A DNA stretch of 64,000 bases from Microbacterium sp. 11MF (GTDB lineage: Bacteria; Actinomycetota; Actinomycetes; Actinomycetales; Microbacteriaceae). Positions 1 through 8,512 of the stretch are shown one piece after another. Location: the NCBI RefSeq assembly GCF_000383475.1, contig NZ_KB911460.1, forward strand, positions 744,001 to 808,000, given 5' to 3'. A program made the translations under genes and the position numbers. Position 1 is the first letter of the stretch, and each line of letters opens with the position of its first letter. The notes under the pieces are model-generated. The model saw only the letters and a program-made list of their open reading frames with translations, searched no databases and was not told the DNA's origin.

Positions 1-1122
1 AAAGCCACCGCGCGAGAACCTCGACATCGACGGCAGGGTCACGTTCATCGCGATGGGTTCGTCCAGGACGAGGCCTTGGCTCTTGCGCTCCTCGGGGGAG
101 AGCCCCACCCCCGCCGCGACGGCGTCGACGACCGAGCCCCGGCGCAGGGGCCGGTCCGCGACGGTGACGGTGCCGGAGGTCGCGCGTCGGGCGCCGTAGA
201 CGGTCTCGAGGATCTCGGACCGTCCCGATCCGACGAGGCCGGCGAGACCGACGACCTCGCCGGCGCGCACCTGGAAGGACACGTCCTCGAACACGTCGCG
301 CAGCGACAGGTCTCGGACGTCGAGGACCACCGGGGCGTCGGCGGCGGGCGGGGAGGACGGCGGGAAGACGTTCGCGACGTCGCGCCCGGTCATCAGGCGG
401 ATCAGATCGGGCGTCGGCGTGTCGGCGACGGGGAGTCCCGTCGCCGTCGTCCGGCCGTCCTTGAGGACCGTGATGCGGTCGCCGATCTGGCGGATCTCCT
501 CGAGGCGGTGGGTGATGTAGACGACGGCGATCCCCGCCGCCGTCAGCTCGCGCACGACACCGAACAGGTTCTGCACCTCGTGGCTGTCGAGGACGGCGGA
601 AGGCTCGTCCATGATGATCAGCTTGACCTCGTGGGAGAGTGCTCGCGCCATCGCGACGATCTGCTTGTTGGCCGCGCTCAGCTGCCCGACCTCGGCGTGG
701 GGCGAGAGGGAACCGTGACCGAGTCGTCGCAGCAGCTCGCGGGTCCGCCGCGCCGCCTCGCCCCGTCGGGTGAATCCGCCCCGGGAGAGTTCGTGGCCGA
801 GGAAGATGTTCTCGGCCACCGTCAGCCCGTCGACGACGTCGAGCTCCTGGTACATCGTCGCGATGCCGAGGGCGAGACCGGCATCCGGGTCGGGGATGTC
901 GACGATCGCGCCGTCCCACCGGATCTCTCCCGCGTCGGGTCTGTGCACGCCGGCGAGGGTCTTGATCAGGGTGGACTTGCCGGCACCGTTCTGTCCGAGG
1001 ATGCAGTGCACTTCGGCGGGGCGGACGTCGAGGTCCACTCCGCGCAGGGCGCGGACACCGGCGAAGGACTTTGTCACTCCTCGCACCTCGAGTAATGACG
1101 GTTCATGGTCATCTTTGATCAC
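1..1122 (-). CDS. Sugar ABC transporter ATP-binding protein, RbsA type (3' end outside window)
   Basis: This is the ATPase of a ribose/galactose-type (CUT2) sugar importer, normally about 500 residues with two ABC domains; 374 codons are inside the window and the frame runs off the left edge. The N-terminal domain has a Walker A GQNGAGKST (Lys about 49), a signature segment QLSAANKQ and a Walker B ending IIMDEPS. The second domain begins near residue 260 and shows the family's variant SPEERKSQGL. The start is GTG at 1122: a TATGTT hexamer at 1129-1134 (minus strand) lies six bases before it, which fits a leaderless mRNA, and no upstream in-frame start has a ribosome site. It is divergent from the binding protein at 1398 and probably supplies the ATPase of the same importer; the permease is presumably off the left edge. 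Confidence 0.9.
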   Translation of the reverse strand, partial: MIKDDHEPSLLEVRGVTKSFAGVRALRGVDLDVRPAEVHCILGQNGAGKSTLIKTLAGVHRPDAGEIRWDGAIVDIPDPDAGLALGIATMYQELDVVDGLTVAENIFLGHELSRGGFTRRGEAARRTRELLRRLGHGSLSPHAEVGQLSAANKQIVAMARALSHEVKLIIMDEPSAVLDSHEVQNLFGVVRELTAAGIAVVYITHRLEEIRQIGDRITVLKDGRTTATGLPVADTPTPDLIRLMTGRDVANVFPPSSPPAADAPVVLDVRDLSLRDVFEDVSFQVRAGEVVGLAGLVGSGRSEILETVYGARRATSGTVTVADRPLRRGSVVDAVAAGVGLSPEERKSQGLVLDEPIAMNVTLPSMSRFSRGGF

Positions 1123-1268
1123 GTCGCGAACATAACATGCGCGTCAAGCCTTTGGCGAGGGGCACAGCGCCGAGGTGTCAGCAGTCTCTCCGAAGCATCT
1201 CGCCCGAGATTCCGCCATTTACGTTCAGGATTCTGGCGCCGGTACTTCTGACGATAGAAAAACAAAAG

Positions 1269-1299
1269 TTGACGGACACGACATCCGTTCTGTTATGTT
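1269..1299 (+). promoter_or_regulatory. Promoter of the sugar-binding-protein operon
   Basis: A -35 TTGACG (1269-1274) and a -10 TATGTT (1294-1299) are 19 bases apart, ahead of the lipoprotein gene at 1398. The decamer TGTTATGTTC around this -10 (1291-1300) recurs as an exact inverted copy at 1128-1137, where it forms the -10 of the divergent ATPase gene. The pair therefore marks the two divergent start sites. The 19-base spacer is long, so the -35 assignment is tentative. Confidence 0.45.
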
Positions 1300-1305
1300 C
1301 ATCCC

Positions 1306-1317
1306 GTCAGCGCTGAC
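1306..1317. promoter_or_regulatory. Perfect 12-bp palindrome, candidate operator
   Basis: GTCAGCGCTGAC is a perfect palindrome starting six bases after the -10 hexamer of the binding-protein promoter, where a bound repressor would block initiation. No regulator for this sugar cluster lies inside the window, so the protein that would bind is unknown. Confidence 0.3.
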
Positions 1318-1397
1318 CCTCCTCGTGTGCGTTCTCGAGGCCGAGAGGTGCGCTGGTCGCTTCACACCAGAGCTGCATCACATTCAAGGAGGAAGAC

Positions 1398-2444
1398 ATG
1401 CGCTCACGCATGACGGCGCGCACGCGCCTCATCCTGACCGGCGTCGCCGCCGCCGCTTCGGTCGGCCTGCTGGTCGGCTGTACGGGGACCGGAGCCGACG
1501 AGAACGGTGCCGAGAGGCAGGGCACCACGTCGGAGGAGAACGCGGAGAGCGGGGACACCGTCACGATCGGGTTCTCCGGTCCCGCAGCCGACCACGGTTG
1601 GCTCGGAGCCATCAACTCCGGCGCCGCAGACGCCGCCGCAAGCTTCGACGACGTCGAGCTGAAGACGGCGGAAGGAACCAACGACCCCATCGCGCAGATC
1701 GCCGCCGTGGAGACGTTCGTCAACGACAAGGTGGACGCCATCGTCCTCCTGCCCACCGACGGTGCGGCCCTGACCGAGGCCGCGATCGCCGCCATGAACG
1801 CGGGCATCCCCGTCATCAACGTCGACCGCGAGTTCTCGAGCCCCTTCGCGGCCCGGGCCACCGTCCTCGGCGACAACTACGGCATGGGAGTCTCTGCGGG
1901 CACCTACATCTGCGAACAGCTCGACGGGAAGACCGACGCCGTCGTGGCCGAGATCGCCGGCATCGATTCGCTACCCCTCACGCAGGACCGGTCGCAGGGG
2001 TTCGCCGACGCGCTGAAGGACTGCGGACTCGACGTCTCCGCCCGGGTCGCCGCCGACTTCACGGTCGCCGGTGGCGAGTCCGCGGCATCGCAGCTGCTCT
2101 CGGCCAACCCGAAGATCGACGCCATCTGGAATCACGACGACGACCAGGGAATCGGCGTCCTCGCCGCCATCGCCTCCGCGGGCCGCGACGAGTTCTTCAT
2201 GATGGGCGGCGCGGGCAGCAAGGCTGCCATGGAGGCCATCGAAGCGGACGACAGCGTCCTGAAGGCGACCGTCATCTACCCGTCCACGCAGGCTGCGGAC
2301 GGCGTGGCGTTGGCCCGTCTCATCGCGCAGAGCAAGACCCTCGGGGACATCGTGACCCCCGGCATCCCGAACCGGATCGTCCTCGATGCGCCGGTCGTCA
2401 CGAAGGAGAACGTCGACCAGTACATCGACCTCGCCTTCGAGTGA
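1398..2444 (+). CDS. Sugar ABC transporter substrate-binding lipoprotein
   Basis: A 348-residue periplasmic-binding-protein-type-I (Peripl_BP_4) lipoprotein that captures a sugar or polyol outside the membrane for the CUT2 importer. The signal peptide ends in a lipobox at LLVGC, with the lipidated Cys at residue 28. The mature protein starts with the family pattern VTIGFSGP and continues with a DHGWLGAINSG segment, typical of ribose/inositol/galactofuranose binders, then DAIVLLPTDG and PVINVDREF. A strong AGGAGG site lies seven bases before the ATG. The dehydrogenase and isomerase genes follow in the same direction, which suggests the ligand is oxidised or isomerised after uptake, as in inositol-type pathways. 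The substrate cannot be told from sequence alone. Confidence 0.9.
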   Translation: MRSRMTARTRLILTGVAAAASVGLLVGCTGTGADENGAERQGTTSEENAESGDTVTIGFSGPAADHGWLGAINSGAADAAASFDDVELKTAEGTNDPIAQIAAVETFVNDKVDAIVLLPTDGAALTEAAIAAMNAGIPVINVDREFSSPFAARATVLGDNYGMGVSAGTYICEQLDGKTDAVVAEIAGIDSLPLTQDRSQGFADALKDCGLDVSARVAADFTVAGGESAASQLLSANPKIDAIWNHDDDQGIGVLAAIASAGRDEFFMMGGAGSKAAMEAIEADDSVLKATVIYPSTQAADGVALARLIAQSKTLGDIVTPGIPNRIVLDAPVVTKENVDQYIDLAFE

Positions 2445-2501
2445 TCACCACGGGGGCGCCCGGTGCGTGGGCGCCCCCACCTTCTTCGAGAGGACACCGT
2501 C

Positions 2502-3671
2502 ATGACGACAAGGCTCCGGGTCGCGATGATCGGCCACGGCTTCATGGGTGCCGCCCATTCACAGGGCTGGCGGGTCGCGCCGAGGTTCTTCGACCTGCCG
2601 CTCGACCCGGTCCTGCACGTCGTGACCGGCCGCGACGCCGGGTCGACGGCGGCGGCGGCGGCCAAATGGGGCTGGGCGGAGTCCTCCGCCGACTGGCGCG
2701 CGACGATCGCCCGGGACGATGTCGACGTGGTCGACATCGTCACCCCTGGTGACACCCACGCCGAGATCGCGATCGCCGCGCTCGAGGCGGGCAAGCACGT
2801 GCTCTGCGAGAAGCCGCTGGCAAACTCCGTCGCCGAGGCCGAGGCGATGACGCAGGCCGCGGCTCGCGCCGAGGCGCGCGGCATCCGTTCGATGGTGGGC
2901 TTCACCTACCGGCGGGTGCCGGCGGCGACGTTCGCCCGCGACCTGGTCGCCGCGGGTCGACTGGGCGACATCCGCCAGGTGCGCGCCGAGTATCTGCAGG
3001 ACTGGCTGATGGATGCCGAGGCGCCGATGACCTGGCGACTCGACAAGCAGAAGGCCGGCTCGGGCTCGCTCGGCGACATCGGCGCTCACGCCGTAGACCT
3101 GGCCGAGTTCATCACGGGACAGACGGTCGACGGCGTGTCCGGCATCGTGGAGACGCTCGTCCACGAACGGCCGCTCCTGGGTGAGGGCATCGGGCTGTCG
3201 GGGACCGCGAGCGCCGAGCGCGGACGGGTGACCGTCGACGACGTCGCGCTGTTCACCGGCCGGCTCAGCTCCGGGGCCCTCGCCTCTTTCGAGGCGACCC
3301 GGTATCGGACCGGGCGCAAGAACGCCCTCCGGGTCGAGGTGTCCGGCACCCGCGGCGCACTGGCCTTCGACCTCGAGCGGCTGAACGAGCTCGAGTTCTA
3401 CGACGCGACCGCCGCCGAGACCGAGCTCGGCTTCCGCCGCATCCTCGTCACCGAACACGATCATCCCTACCTCGAGCCGTGGTGGCCAACGGGACACATC
3501 CTCGGATACGAACACGGGTTCTCGCACCAGGTGCGGGACTTCACCACGGCGATCGCCGAGGGGGTCGCGCCTCGACCGTCGTTCGCGGATGGTCTCCATG
3601 TGCAGCGCGTCCTCGACGCGGTGGAACGCAGTTCGGCGGCGGGCAGTCGCTGGGTGCCGACGAACGACTGA
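2502..3671 (+). CDS. Gfo/Idh/MocA family oxidoreductase
   Basis: A 389-residue NAD(P)-dependent dehydrogenase of the inositol 2-dehydrogenase/glucose-fructose oxidoreductase family. The N-terminal Rossmann fold has GHGFMGAAHSQGW in place of the usual GxGxxG, and the conserved catalytic motif CEKPLANS lies near residue 105. The C-terminal alpha/beta domain includes the GSLGDIGAHAVDL segment typical of the family. The ATG at 2502 is preceded by GAGAGGA at proper spacing; the frame is open further upstream but without a ribosome site. It sits 57 bases after the binding protein and 36 before the isomerase gene, so all three look like one operon for catabolism of the imported polyol or sugar. Confidence 0.9.
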   Translation: MTTRLRVAMIGHGFMGAAHSQGWRVAPRFFDLPLDPVLHVVTGRDAGSTAAAAAKWGWAESSADWRATIARDDVDVVDIVTPGDTHAEIAIAALEAGKHVLCEKPLANSVAEAEAMTQAAARAEARGIRSMVGFTYRRVPAATFARDLVAAGRLGDIRQVRAEYLQDWLMDAEAPMTWRLDKQKAGSGSLGDIGAHAVDLAEFITGQTVDGVSGIVETLVHERPLLGEGIGLSGTASAERGRVTVDDVALFTGRLSSGALASFEATRYRTGRKNALRVEVSGTRGALAFDLERLNELEFYDATAAETELGFRRILVTEHDHPYLEPWWPTGHILGYEHGFSHQVRDFTTAIAEGVAPRPSFADGLHVQRVLDAVERSSAAGSRWVPTND

Positions 3672-3707
3672 CCCGCGGGGCGACCCGCATCCACGAAAGG
3701 ATCTGCA

Positions 3708-4712
3708 ATGGCGCGACCGATCACCCTGTTCACCGGCCAGTGGGCCGACCTGCCGTTCGAGGAGGTCGCGCGCCTCGCCGGGGAATGGGGGTACGACGGA
3801 CTCGAGATCGCCTGCTGGGGTGACCACCTCGACGTCTCCCGCTGGGACGACGCGGAGTACGTCCGGAGTCGTCGGGACATCCTCGAACGCAACGGCCTGC
3901 AGGCGCATGCGATCGCGAACCACTTGGGCGGGCAGGCGGTCTGCGACGATCCGATCGACCAGCGGCACCGCGACATCCTCTCCGACCGGGTGTGGGGTGA
4001 TGGCGAGGCCGAGGGGGTGCGGCAGCGTGCGGCCGAGGGGATGAAGGACACCGCCCGGATGGCGGCGAAGCTCGGCGTGAAGATCGTGACCGGGTTCACG
4101 GGGTCGTCGATCTGGAAGTACGTCGCGATGTTCCCGCCGGCATCCCAGGACATGGTGGATGCGGGCTACGAGGACTTCGCCGCGCGTTGGAACCCGATCC
4201 TCGACGTCTTCGACGAGGTCGGCGTGAGGTTCGCCCACGAGGTGCACCCGTCCGAGATCGCCTACGACTACTGGACGACTCACCGCGCGCTCGAGGCCAT
4301 CGGGCACCGCGAGGCGTTCGGACTCAACTGGGACCCGAGCCACATGGTGTGGCAGGACCTCGACCCCGTGTCGTTCCTGTGGGACTTCCGCGACCGCATC
4401 ATCCACGTCCACTGCAAGGACACGAAGAAGCGACTCGGCAACGGCCGGAACGGTCGGCTGTCGTCCCACCTCGCCTGGGCCGATCCGCGGCGTGGGTGGG
4501 ATTTCATCTCCACCGGTCACGGCGATGTGCCGTGGGAGGACGCCTTCCGCATGCTGAACGCGATCGGCTATACCGGTCCGCTCTCCGTCGAGTGGGAGGA
4601 CGCGGGCATGGACCGCCTGGTCGGCGCCCCCGAGGCTCTCGCCTTCGTTCGGCGGCTGTCGACCTACGAGCCGTCCGCCGCCGCCTTCGACGCCGCGTTC
4701 AGCACGCGCTGA
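3708..4712 (+). CDS. Sugar phosphate isomerase/epimerase family TIM-barrel protein
   Basis: A 334-residue AP endonuclease-2/xylose-isomerase-like TIM barrel (COG1082 class). Metal-binding acidic and His positions typical of the fold are visible in [33 protein letters not shown] and [11 protein letters not shown]. Such enzymes act as keto-sugar isomerases, epimerases or inosose dehydratases, and are often co-encoded with Gfo/Idh/MocA dehydrogenases, as here. AAAGGA stands seven bases ahead of the ATG. It is the last gene of the 1398-4712 operon; no obvious hairpin terminator follows. Confidence 0.88.
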   Translation: MARPITLFTGQWADLPFEEVARLAGEWGYDGLEIACWGDHLDVSRWDDAEYVRSRRDILERNGLQAHAIANHLGGQAVCDDPIDQRHRDILSDRVWGDGEAEGVRQRAAEGMKDTARMAAKLGVKIVTGFTGSSIWKYVAMFPPASQDMVDAGYEDFAARWNPILDVFDEVGVRFAHEVHPSEIAYDYWTTHRALEAIGHREAFGLNWDPSHMVWQDLDPVSFLWDFRDRIIHVHCKDTKKRLGNGRNGRLSSHLAWADPRRGWDFISTGHGDVPWEDAFRMLNAIGYTGPLSVEWEDAGMDRLVGAPEALAFVRRLSTYEPSAAAFDAAFSTR

Positions 4713-4910
4713 GCGGCGCGAGCGGGCGCAGCGCCGGGGCCCGAGAGGGCGCGGTCCTGTCGAGCGCGTCGGCTGTGGCGCGGCATCCGCCCTCGCTTTC
4801 GGTACGGGGACGCGCTTTCGTGCCTCCTCCACACGGGCGAGGCGACCGGGGCTGTCCGGAAGGGCGACGTGCGCGTGTCGTCCGGGCGGACCGGGCGGCA
4901 CGCTCGGGCT

Positions 4911-5945
4911 ATGCGAGAACTGGACCTGGCTGCCGCCGCGTCGGCGCTGCGGCGTCGAGACGACCTCGTCCTCGATGGGTGGAGCAGACGGGACATCGAC
5001 GACGCGCTCCGGGGCGGCGACCTCGTGCGGGTGCGCAGGGGGTGGTACTGCGACGGCGGGACCTGGCGGGACCTGTGGCCCGAATCGCAGCACCGCCTCC
5101 ACATCGCCGCGGTGTCATCGGATGCCGGGGCACCGCCGGTGTTCTCGTTCACCTCGGCCGCGGTCCTCCACGGATTGCCTCTCTACCGGCTGTTCGTCCA
5201 GCGCGTGCACGCGGTCGACGCCGGGGTGGGTCGGCACAGCGGACCCACGGTCGGACGACATCGTGACGCGGTCGACGATGTGGACATCGTCACGGTGGAC
5301 GGACTCCCGTGCACGAGTCTCGAGCGGACGGTCAGCGATCTACTGCGCGGCGCGAGCCTCGAAGTGGCCGTGGCGGCGGCCGACGCGGCGATGCAACGTG
5401 TGGCCGGCCCGCCGCGGCGCTATGACGTGGCGGGCGGAGATGCTTTTCGAGAGCGGTTGCGGGAGCGGCTGCGGGAGCGGCTGCGGCGCAGCTCCGGAAA
5501 GCGGGGAGTGCGGGCGGCGCGCGACGTTGTCGAGGTGCTCGACGGCAGATCGGAGCTGCCGCTCGAGTCGGTGACGAAGTTGCAGGTGCGGCGGCTGGGC
5601 TTCATGCAGCCCGGCCTCCAGGTGAAGGTGCCCGCCGGCACCGGCACATACTGGATGGACCTTGAACTCGTCGAGGCGGACGCGTTCCTCGAGTGCGACG
5701 GCGACGGCAAGTACACGGACCCCGCGCTCACCGCCGGGCGCCCGCTCAGCGGCATCCTTCTGGCGGAGAAGGAACGCGAGGACTGGGTGCGTGGCGTCAC
5801 GGGCCGACGGGTGTTGCGTTGCGCCAGCCGCGACGTCGTCACCCCCGATGCGCTCGCTGACCGCCTGCGGGCCTTCCGCATCACCCTCCCCACCTCGCGA
5901 GAGCGTCTCTTCTTGCCGAGAAGGCCGCTTCTTGCCGGGCAATAG
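4911..5945 (+). CDS. AbiEi antitoxin-domain protein with nuclease-like C terminus
   Basis: A 344-residue protein of a widespread but uncharacterised actinobacterial family. The N-terminal part (about residues 1-70) resembles the winged-helix AbiEi antitoxin domain: a [10 protein letters not shown] helix, then LVRVRRGWY. The C-terminal part (about 235-335) looks like a very-short-patch-repair/DUF559 nuclease fold, with Asp250 in WMDLEL, then Glu261 and Lys267 in a segment reading E-C-D-G-D-G-K-Y. A linker near residues 181-192 carries an RERL-type tandem repeat. No AbiEii-like toxin gene is adjacent, so a working toxin-antitoxin pair is not supported. Start ATG 4911 has CACGCT six bases upstream, a weak version of the leaderless pattern; an alternative GTG lies at 4869. 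The true role is unknown. Confidence 0.75.
   Translation: MRELDLAAAASALRRRDDLVLDGWSRRDIDDALRGGDLVRVRRGWYCDGGTWRDLWPESQHRLHIAAVSSDAGAPPVFSFTSAAVLHGLPLYRLFVQRVHAVDAGVGRHSGPTVGRHRDAVDDVDIVTVDGLPCTSLERTVSDLLRGASLEVAVAAADAAMQRVAGPPRRYDVAGGDAFRERLRERLRERLRRSSGKRGVRAARDVVEVLDGRSELPLESVTKLQVRRLGFMQPGLQVKVPAGTGTYWMDLELVEADAFLECDGDGKYTDPALTAGRPLSGILLAEKEREDWVRGVTGRRVLRCASRDVVTPDALADRLRAFRITLPTSRERLFLPRRPLLAGQ
5451..5486 (+). repeat. Three tandem 12-bp units inside a coding region
   Basis: Three consecutive copies of GAGCGGYTGCGG (the first has T where the other two have C) encode repeated Arg-Glu-Arg-Leu residues in the linker of the AbiEi-domain protein. A unit of 12 bases keeps the frame, so copy number could vary between strains without breaking the gene. 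Confidence 0.8.
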
Positions 5946-6019
5946 CAGGCGCACTCGGCACGAAGCGGCGCTCTCGCGTCCCGGGCGCGCGGCGCACACA
6001 CGGGCGCGGATGCCGGGAT

Positions 6020-6048
6020 TTGGCGCGCCGGGCGGCGGCACGTACACT
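6020..6048 (+). promoter_or_regulatory. rplJL promoter
   Basis: TTGGCG (6020-6025) and TACACT (6043-6048) are separated by exactly 17 bases, a good housekeeping-sigma promoter. Transcription would begin near 6055 and produce a leader of roughly 205 bases before rplJ. The 316-base stretch between the preceding gene and rplJ (5946-6261) holds this promoter, the leader and no further gene that I can see. Confidence 0.7.
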
Positions 6049-6054
6049 GGGGGA

Positions 6055-6261
6055 CAAGCCAAAGACCGTCGGTCATCGTCGTGCGTCCGCGCATGCGATC
6101 GAAGCTCTGCATCGCAGGGGCCCACGCAGGTGTACGACAGACTTCCGGGAAACCGGGCTCAAAGCTCCGTGCGCTTGCGCCGGAGCTTTTCTCATGCAGC
6201 CCGACCGTCGAGGTCGATGTCCCGCTGCCGCGGGACGTCTCGTACACATCAAGGAGTGACC
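6055..6261 (+). promoter_or_regulatory. Ribosomal protein L10 mRNA leader with attenuator-like hairpin
   Basis: The long structured leader before rplJ fits the L10 leader class, in which the L10(L12)4 complex binds its own mRNA and represses it. Inside it, AAAGCTCCG (6161-6169) pairs with CGGAGCTTT (6181-6189) around an 11-base loop and is followed by a run of T. That is an intrinsic-terminator shape 72 bases before the start codon, so attenuation as well as translational feedback is possible. I have not matched the leader to a covariance model. Confidence 0.6.
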
Positions 6262-6750
6262 ATGGCGCAGAAGGATGCATCGGTCGCCGAGCTCACGAAG
6301 AACTTCGAGAACTCGAACGCCGTCTTGCTGACCGAGTACCGCGGTCTGACGGTTGCCCAGCTCAAGGAGCTGCGCAACAACATCCGTCAGGACGCGCAGT
6401 ACGCCGTGGTGAAGAACACGCTGACCAAGATCGCCGCGAACAGCGCGGGGATCACGGCTCTGGACGAGGACCTCAAGGGCCCCTCGGCCGTCGCTTTCGT
6501 GCACGGTGACTTCGTCGCCACTGCCAAGGCTCTGCGTGACTTCGCCAAGGCCAACCCGCTTCTGGTGATCAAGGGCGGCATCTTCGAGGGCAACGCCCTC
6601 ACTGCCGACGAGGTCAACAAGTACGCCTCGCTCGAGAGCCGTGAGGTTCTGCTGGCGAAGGCTGCGGGCATGATGAAGGCGACGATGGGCAAGGCTGCCG
6701 CCACCATCGACGCGCTTCGCGAAAAGCTGGAGACCGCTGACGCCGCGTAA
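6262..6750 (+). CDS. rplJ: 50S ribosomal protein L10
   Basis: A 162-residue L10, the base of the ribosomal stalk that anchors L7/L12 dimers and contacts translation factors. The protein starts [15 protein letters not shown], the usual L10 N terminus, has the rRNA-binding segment [14 protein letters not shown], and ends in the helical L7/L12-binding tail (about residues 130-162). The frame is open for 600 bases upstream, but ATG 6262 has AAGGAG at the right distance and gives the family's normal length. It is followed by rplL after 50 bases; the two are co-transcribed and autoregulated through the leader. Confidence 0.98.
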   Translation: MAQKDASVAELTKNFENSNAVLLTEYRGLTVAQLKELRNNIRQDAQYAVVKNTLTKIAANSAGITALDEDLKGPSAVAFVHGDFVATAKALRDFAKANPLLVIKGGIFEGNALTADEVNKYASLESREVLLAKAAGMMKATMGKAAATIDALREKLETADAA

Positions 6751-6800
6751 GCGACGAGCGAGCTCTTTTACACAAACCCCATCTATCTAGGAGATACATC

Positions 6801-7181
6801 ATGGCGAAGCTTTCCACCGAGGAGCTGCTCGAGCAGTTCGCCGGCCTCACCCTCGTCGAGCTCAGCGAGTTCGTGAAGGCGTTCGAGGAGAAGTTCGACG
6901 TCACCGCTGCTGCCCCCGTCGCCGTTGCCGGTGCCGGCGGTGGCGCTGCTGCTGAAGAGGTTGAGGAGAAGGACTCCTTCGACGTCATCCTCGAGGCTGC
7001 CGGCGACAAGAAGATCCAGGTCATCAAGGTCGTCCGCGAGCTCACCTCGCTCGGCCTCGGCGAGGCCAAGGCCGTCGTCGACGGTGCTCCCAAGGCCGTG
7101 CTCGAGGGCGCGAACAAGGAAGCTGCCGACAAGGCCAAGGAGGCCCTCGAGGCCGCCGGCGCGACGGTTTCCGTCAAGTAA
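6801..7181 (+). CDS. rplL: 50S ribosomal protein L7/L12
   Basis: A 126-residue L7/L12 stalk protein that recruits GTPase translation factors. It shows the N-terminal dimerisation domain ([18 protein letters not shown]), the Ala/Val/Gly-rich hinge (about residues 35-52) and the compact C-terminal domain with the conserved [19 protein letters not shown] and [14 protein letters not shown] segments. A TAGGAGAT site precedes the ATG. The stop is followed after 19 bases by a strong palindromic terminator. Confidence 0.98.
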   Translation: MAKLSTEELLEQFAGLTLVELSEFVKAFEEKFDVTAAAPVAVAGAGGGAAAEEVEEKDSFDVILEAAGDKKIQVIKVVRELTSLGLGEAKAVVDGAPKAVLEGANKEAADKAKEALEAAGATVSVK

Positions 7182-7200
7182 GGCGAATCCCTTCACTGGA

Positions 7201-7230
7201 AGGCTCCGGATGCCGCGGCATCCGGAGCCT
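7201..7230 (+). terminator. rplJL terminator
   Basis: A perfect 30-base palindrome: AGGCTCCGGATGCC followed directly by GGATGCC-type reverse complement arm, with the centre GC/GC. The core is one GGATGCC facing one GGCATCC. The downstream T-tract is short, but no other terminator separates rplL from the converging LacI gene, so it probably serves both directions. Confidence 0.8.
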
Positions 7231-7260
7231 TCCGGCGTTAACCGACCCGGTGGTGAACCG

Positions 7261-8316
7261 TCAGGGCTCGGCGATGCGGGAGAGCCCTGAGTCGCGGACC
7301 GCAGCGGCGGTCGCGCCCGAGCGCGGCGCCGTCGAGTTGCGGACGACGAGGCGCGGCCGGATCATCACGGTGACCGGGTCGAGCGTCGCGTCCTCGATGT
7401 GGCGCATGAGCAGTTCCACCGCCGTCGCCCCCTGTTCGCGGGGCACCTGGCGAAGGGTGGTGAGGGCGAACATCTCGGCGTTGACGTGGTCGTCGATGCC
7501 GATGACGCTGAGCTCGGACGGGACGAGGATGCCGAGACGTCGCGCCGCGATGATGGCCCCGATCGCCACTTCGTCGCAGGCCCCCACGATGGCTGTCGGG
7601 CGCTCCGACGGATCGCTGAGGAGGTCGACGGCTGCTTCGTAGCCGGCCGGCATCGACAGTTCCGCCGGTGTGCGGGTGACCTGCGCGCCGAGATCGGAGT
7701 CGTGCATCTCCCGCGCATATCCGTCGAAGCGGGCGGACTCGACGTGAGGCCAGTGGCTCGAGGACGTGCCGCCCAGGAAGGCGATGCGCCGGTGTCCCAG
7801 CGAGATGAGATGGGATGTCGCGAGGGCGGCGGCGAGCCGATCGTCGAGCGTGACGAGGCTCGTGGTCTGCTCGGTGCCGATCACGCTGACGACGGGTCGG
7901 TCGAGGGCCAGCAGCGCCTCGGTCTCGCTCGCGGCGGGTTCGAGGCCGACGGCGATGAGGCCGTCGAACCTCTTGCGGGAGAGGAAGTCGTCGAAGACGC
8001 GCCGACGGCCGGCGCTGCCGGGCGTCGCGTCGTAGAGGGTCAGGTCGAGCCCGCGTTCCAACAGGGATGCCTGGATGCCCTCGAGGACCTCGGCGAAGAA
8101 CCACCGGTTCACGTGGGGGAGCACGACGCCGATGTTGCGGGTTCGCCCCGTGGCGAGGCTGACGGCGCTGGTCGAGGGGACGTAACCGAGGCGCTGTGCG
8201 GCCTCGTGGACCCGCTGTCGTGTGGCCGGGGACACCTGTGCGCTGCCGGTCAGGGCGCGACTGGCCGTCGCCTTGGAGACGCCGGCTTCGCGTGCAACGT
8301 CGGCGATGGTGCTCAT
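7261..8316 (-). CDS. LacI family transcriptional regulator
   Basis: A 351-residue LacI/GalR repressor. The N-terminal helix-turn-helix (residues 3-25) reads TIADVAREAGVSKATASRAL and is followed by the hinge-helix segment YVPSTSAVSLATGRT; the rest is a periplasmic-binding-like sugar sensor and dimerisation domain. The start ATG has a strong GAGGAGG site. It is divergent from an AglE-like importer whose upstream region contains two near-identical operators of LacI type, so it very likely represses that operon and responds to an alpha-glucoside or similar sugar. Converges on the rplL terminator. Confidence 0.93.
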   Translation of the reverse strand: MSTIADVAREAGVSKATASRALTGSAQVSPATRQRVHEAAQRLGYVPSTSAVSLATGRTRNIGVVLPHVNRWFFAEVLEGIQASLLERGLDLTLYDATPGSAGRRRVFDDFLSRKRFDGLIAVGLEPAASETEALLALDRPVVSVIGTEQTTSLVTLDDRLAAALATSHLISLGHRRIAFLGGTSSSHWPHVESARFDGYAREMHDSDLGAQVTRTPAELSMPAGYEAAVDLLSDPSERPTAIVGACDEVAIGAIIAARRLGILVPSELSVIGIDDHVNAEMFALTTLRQVPREQGATAVELLMRHIEDATLDPVTVMIRPRLVVRNSTAPRSGATAAAVRDSGLSRIAEP

Positions 8317-8388
8317 CGGTCCTCCTCGACCCCGTCATGACCTGTCCCCGTGGTCGAGGACTCAGCGTAGTCGGTGGCGGCCGCGAAG

Positions 8389-8400
8389 GGAACCGGTTCC
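8389..8400. promoter_or_regulatory. LacI-family operator O1
   Basis: GGAACCGGTTCC is a perfect 12-base palindrome with the central CG typical of LacI/GalR operators. It lies 73 bases upstream of the lacI start and probably also gives autoregulation. Confidence 0.65.
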
Positions 8401-8410
8401 ATCCTCAGTT

Positions 8411-8428
8411 CATGGGAGCGATCCCATG
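8411..8428. promoter_or_regulatory. 18-bp inverted repeat between the two LacI operators
   Basis: CATGGGA-GCGA-TCCCATG is a perfect 7-bp inverted repeat with a four-base centre, ten bases from O1. It does not match the O1/O2 sequence, so it may bind a second regulator (for example a global carbon regulator) or be a small hairpin. Confidence 0.35.
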
Positions 8429-8512
8429 CGGATCATAACCGAAAGCACAATGGTTGCAGAACCTTGATATTTCGCAGTTGTGCGGAGAGTGTTCGGCCAA
8501 GTAGGTTGTCCT

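Noticed and set aside
4911..5945. Complete type IV toxin-antitoxin system
   Set aside because: Only the antitoxin-type domain is present; neither neighbour resembles an AbiEii nucleotidyltransferase.
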